A stretch of 7,805 nt of DNA, from the NCBI GenBank assembly GCA_002494015.1, contig DLAR01000076.1:1-7805 (forward strand), in the 5' to 3' direction. The notes beneath the pieces are model-generated. The model did no database searches. It was not told the origin of the DNA and was given only the letters and a program-made list of their open reading frames with translations. Source of the DNA: Porphyromonadaceae bacterium UBA7042 (GTDB taxonomy: Bacteria > Bacteroidota > Bacteroidia > Bacteroidales > Muribaculaceae). A program made the position numbers and the translations under genes. This document shows positions 5,620 to 7,805 of the stretch, piece after piece. The stretch's first letter is position 1. Every line of letters begins with the position of its first letter.

Positions 5620-7653
5620 TTATTTCTTGAGAAAATCCTTGACGCGGGCGGTCACGGCCGGCACGGTGAATCCGAATTGCTCGTCAAGCACCTTGTAGGG
5701 GGCAGATGCGCCGAAGTGGTCGAGGCCGAATACTTCGCCGCCTGCGCCGACGAGCTCGCGGAGGGTCGAGGGGAGACCTGCGGTGAGGCCGAATGCGGGG
5801 ATTGCGCGCGGAATCACGCTCTCGCGGTAGTCGGTCGGCTGGATGTTGAACAGGCCGATTGAGGGAACTGAAACGACGCGGGCCTTGATGCCGTCGGCGG
5901 CAAGGTTTTCGGCTACCTCGGCGAGGAGGGAAACTTCCGATCCGTTGGCGAGCAGGGTGACGTCGGCGTTTTCATTCTCGACAACCACATAACCGCCACG
6001 GCGGCAGCCGCGGTCAGCTTCGGCGAAACGGTCGCCTGATGCGGCGGGGAGGTCGGGGATGTTCTGACGCGAAAGGATGAGTGCGCTCGGGGTGTCGAAG
6101 TTTTCCATTGCCATTGCCCAGCAGACCGATGTCTCGGCAGCGTCACCGGGACGGAGCACGAGCATCGAGGGCTTGCCTGCGAAGTTGCGGAGTTCTTCCA
6201 TGAGGCGCAACTGGGCTTCCTGTTCCACGGGCTCGTGGGTGGGGCCGTCTTCGCCGACACGGAATGCGTCGTGTGTCCAAATGTACTTGACGGGGAGTTC
6301 CATCAGGGCGGCGAGGCGCACGGCCGGTTTCATGTAGTCGCTGAACACGAAGAATGTTCCGCAGGCACCGATGACACCGCCATGAAGGGCGATGCCGTTC
6401 ATGATTGATGCCATTGTCAGCTCGGCCACGCCTGCGTGGAGGAATGCGCCCGAGAAGTCGCCGTTGGTGAACGGGCGGGTTTTCTTGAGGAATGCATCGG
6501 TCTTGTCAGAGTTGGCAAGGTCGGCCGACGACACGATCATATTGTTGACCTTTTCGGCGAGGACGCCCAGCACGTCGGCCGAAGCCTGACGGGTGGCGAT
6601 GTTGGGCTTGTGGGGGATAGCCGCGTAGTCGATTGCGGGGAGTTTCTTGTCGAGGAACGATTTGAGCTCGGCTGCGAGAGCGGGGTTGGCTGCTTCCCAA
6701 GCGGCCTGCTCGGCGCGGCGTTTCTTGACGATGTTTCTCAGTTCCTGACGGCGCACTTCGTAGAGAGCCTTTACGTCGTCGAAGATGACCCAAGGATTTT
6801 CGGGGTCTGCGCCGAGGTTCTTCATTGTTGCGGCATAGTCGGCACCTGATGCGCTCAGGGGCTGTCCGTGGGTGCTGCACTGGTTCTCGAAGTTGGAGCC
6901 GTCGGCCTTGACGGCACCGCGTCCCATCACGGTGTGGCCGATGATGAGTGTCGGGCGCTCGGTCTCGCCGTTGGCGGCGATGAGGGCGTTGGCGATTTCG
7001 GCGGGATTGGTTCCGTCGACTTCGATTACGTTCCAGTGCCATGCGCGATACTTGGCGGCGACATCCTCGGTGTCGACAGCGTCGACCATGGTTGAAAGCT
7101 GTACGCGGTTGCTGTCGTAGAACATGATGAGGTTGTGAAGGCCGAGGTAGCCTGCAAGGCGGCCTGCGCCTTGTGAGATTTCTTCCTGAATACCGCCGTC
7201 AGAGATGAAGGCATAAGTCTTGTGGCTCAGCCATTCGCCGAAACGGGCTGCGAGGAAACGTTCGGCGATAGCGCATCCGACGGCCATTGTGTGGCCTTGG
7301 CCGAGGGGGCCTGAGGTGTTTTCCACGCCGCGAGCCGGGTCGACTTCGGGGTGTCCGGGGGTCACGCTGCCCCACTGGCGGAACTGCTTGAGCTCGTCGA
7401 GGGTATAGTGGCCGTAGAGGGCGAGCACGCTGTAAAGCATCGGAGACATGTGGCCCGGGTCGAGGAAGAAACGGTCACGTCCGAGCCACAGGGCATCGTC
7501 GGGGTCGGTTACAAGAAATTGGGAATAAAGAACGTTTACGAAGTCGGCACCGCCCATGGCACCGCCGGGATGTCCCGACTTGGCCTTTTCAACCATCGAC
7601 GCGGCAAGCACGCGGATGTTGTTGGCGGCATGGTTAATTGTATTGATGTCCAT
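5620..7653 (-). CDS. tkt: transketolase
   Basis: A complete 677-residue transketolase, the usual length for the full enzyme. It moves two-carbon ketol units between sugar phosphates in the cytoplasmic non-oxidative pentose phosphate pathway, using thiamine diphosphate and a divalent metal. Catalytic and cofactor positions are recognisable: SGHPGG (His28), DPGHMSP (His68), PGHPE (His101), GPLGQGHT (115-122), metal-binding SDGGIQEEIS (Asp152) with Asn182 in DSN, STHGQP (His262), the essential glutamate Glu411 in AGVAELTMA, and HDAFRVGEDGPTHEP (His461, Asp469, His473). The C-terminal domain ends with DHFGASAPYKVL. SDGG in place of the classical GDG occurs in Bacteroidales enzymes as I know them, so this is lineage style rather than decay. 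The gene is G+C-rich (6001-6060 has 44 G/C of 60). The ATG at 7653 gives the expected N-terminus, and the promoter lies at 7742-7773. It appears monocistronic here. Confidence 0.97.
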   Translation of the reverse strand: MDINTINHAANNIRVLAASMVEKAKSGHPGGAMGGADFVNVLYSQFLVTDPDDALWLGRDRFFLDPGHMSPMLYSVLALYGHYTLDELKQFRQWGSVTPGHPEVDPARGVENTSGPLGQGHTMAVGCAIAERFLAARFGEWLSHKTYAFISDGGIQEEISQGAGRLAGYLGLHNLIMFYDSNRVQLSTMVDAVDTEDVAAKYRAWHWNVIEVDGTNPAEIANALIAANGETERPTLIIGHTVMGRGAVKADGSNFENQCSTHGQPLSASGADYAATMKNLGADPENPWVIFDDVKALYEVRRQELRNIVKKRRAEQAAWEAANPALAAELKSFLDKKLPAIDYAAIPHKPNIATRQASADVLGVLAEKVNNMIVSSADLANSDKTDAFLKKTRPFTNGDFSGAFLHAGVAELTMASIMNGIALHGGVIGACGTFFVFSDYMKPAVRLAALMELPVKYIWTHDAFRVGEDGPTHEPVEQEAQLRLMEELRNFAGKPSMLVLRPGDAAETSVCWAMAMENFDTPSALILSRQNIPDLPAASGDRFAEADRGCRRGGYVVVENENADVTLLANGSEVSLLAEVAENLAADGIKARVVSVPSIGLFNIQPTDYRESVIPRAIPAFGLTAGLPSTLRELVGAGGEVFGLDHFGASAPYKVLDEQFGFTVPAVTARVKDFLKK

Positions 7654-7741
7654 GTATTATGAAAATGAGGTAATAAATAAATAGTTGCACTATCGGTGTG
7701 CGTGATTTCCGTCCTGCTCGCGGCAAGAGGGAAACACACTG

Positions 7742-7773
7742 CAAATATAGCGAAATTTCGCTATCGGTACAAA
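7742..7773 (-). promoter_or_regulatory. transketolase promoter (-33 TTTG, -7 TATATTTG)
   Basis: On the minus strand, TTTG (complement of 7770-7773), 20 intervening bases and TATATTTG (complement of 7742-7749) make a perfect Bacteroidota sigma-factor promoter. The expected start near 7737 gives a leader of about 85 bases before the ATG at 7653. Confidence 0.8.
7747..7764. promoter_or_regulatory. 18-bp perfect palindrome in the transketolase promoter spacer
   Basis: ATAGCGAAATTTCGCTAT is fully self-complementary and lies between the -33 and -7 elements, overlapping the -7 box by three bases. Such a position is typical of a repressor operator, where a dimeric regulator would exclude RNA polymerase. 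No regulator gene is next to it, so the binding protein is unknown and the role is inferred from symmetry and position only. Confidence 0.5.
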
Positions 7774-7805
7774 TAATTTGTTTACCTTTCCTCTAAAAAC
7801 GTATT

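Noticed and set aside
5913..7042. Long open frames on both strands inside the transketolase region, for example 6436-6849 (+) and 6506-7042 (-)
   Set aside because: They are shadow frames of a G+C-rich gene: compositionally skewed (Arg/Pro- or Gly/Val-rich), with no recognisable domain, and fully covered by a transketolase with all catalytic motifs.
7690..7768. Direct repeat CTATCGGT at 7690-7697 and 7761-7768 around the transketolase promoter
   Set aside because: Eight bases only, and the second copy is partly explained by the palindrome; not enough to propose a site.
1..7805. CRISPR array, tRNA, rRNA, integrase or insertion sequence
   Set aside because: No spaced repeat series, cloverleaf, rRNA-like segment or transposase/integrase reading frame was seen on either strand.

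Overview
The window looks like chromosomal DNA from a member of the Bacteroidota, probably the order Bacteroidales. Three things point there: promoter elements of the form TAnnTTTG with TTTG about 20 bases upstream, A-rich leaders without Shine-Dalgarno motifs, and a Bacteroidales-style transketolase (SDGG in place of GDG) next to OmpA-family barrel proteins with long coiled linkers. A gut Muribaculaceae-type organism is plausible but cannot be settled from this sequence.

Layout. Positions 1-286 are a non-coding leader. 287-1429 (+) is an OmpA-family outer membrane protein, followed by two tandem hairpins. 1523-3898 is a compact, AT-richer type II restriction-modification (R-M) cassette. Its DNA methyltransferase is on the minus strand; a small helix-turn-helix controller and a MvaI/BcnI-family restriction endonuclease are on the plus strand, overlapping by 11 bases. 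4120-5331 (-) is a second OmpA-family protein, and 5620-7653 (-) is a complete transketolase with a clear promoter at 7742-7773. Strong hairpins separate every unit.

How the parts work together. The R-M cassette is the distinctive element. About 110 bases separate the methyltransferase ATG (2770) from the controller ATG (2881). In that space lie two overlapping divergent promoters and several copies of the half-site GTGAG, arranged as inverted repeats. This matches the logic of controller (C) protein R-M systems: the C protein binds its own promoter, first activates and then represses its own operon (and therefore the nuclease), and adjusts methyltransferase expression so that protection comes before cutting. 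The two OmpA proteins share one architecture (signal peptide, eight-strand-like barrel, coiled linker, peptidoglycan-binding OmpA domain) and probably tether the outer membrane to the cell wall. The transketolase serves the non-oxidative pentose phosphate pathway and appears unrelated to its neighbours.

The two features most worth checking are the operator array at 2811-2877 and an 18-base perfect palindrome between the -33 and -7 elements of the transketolase promoter.
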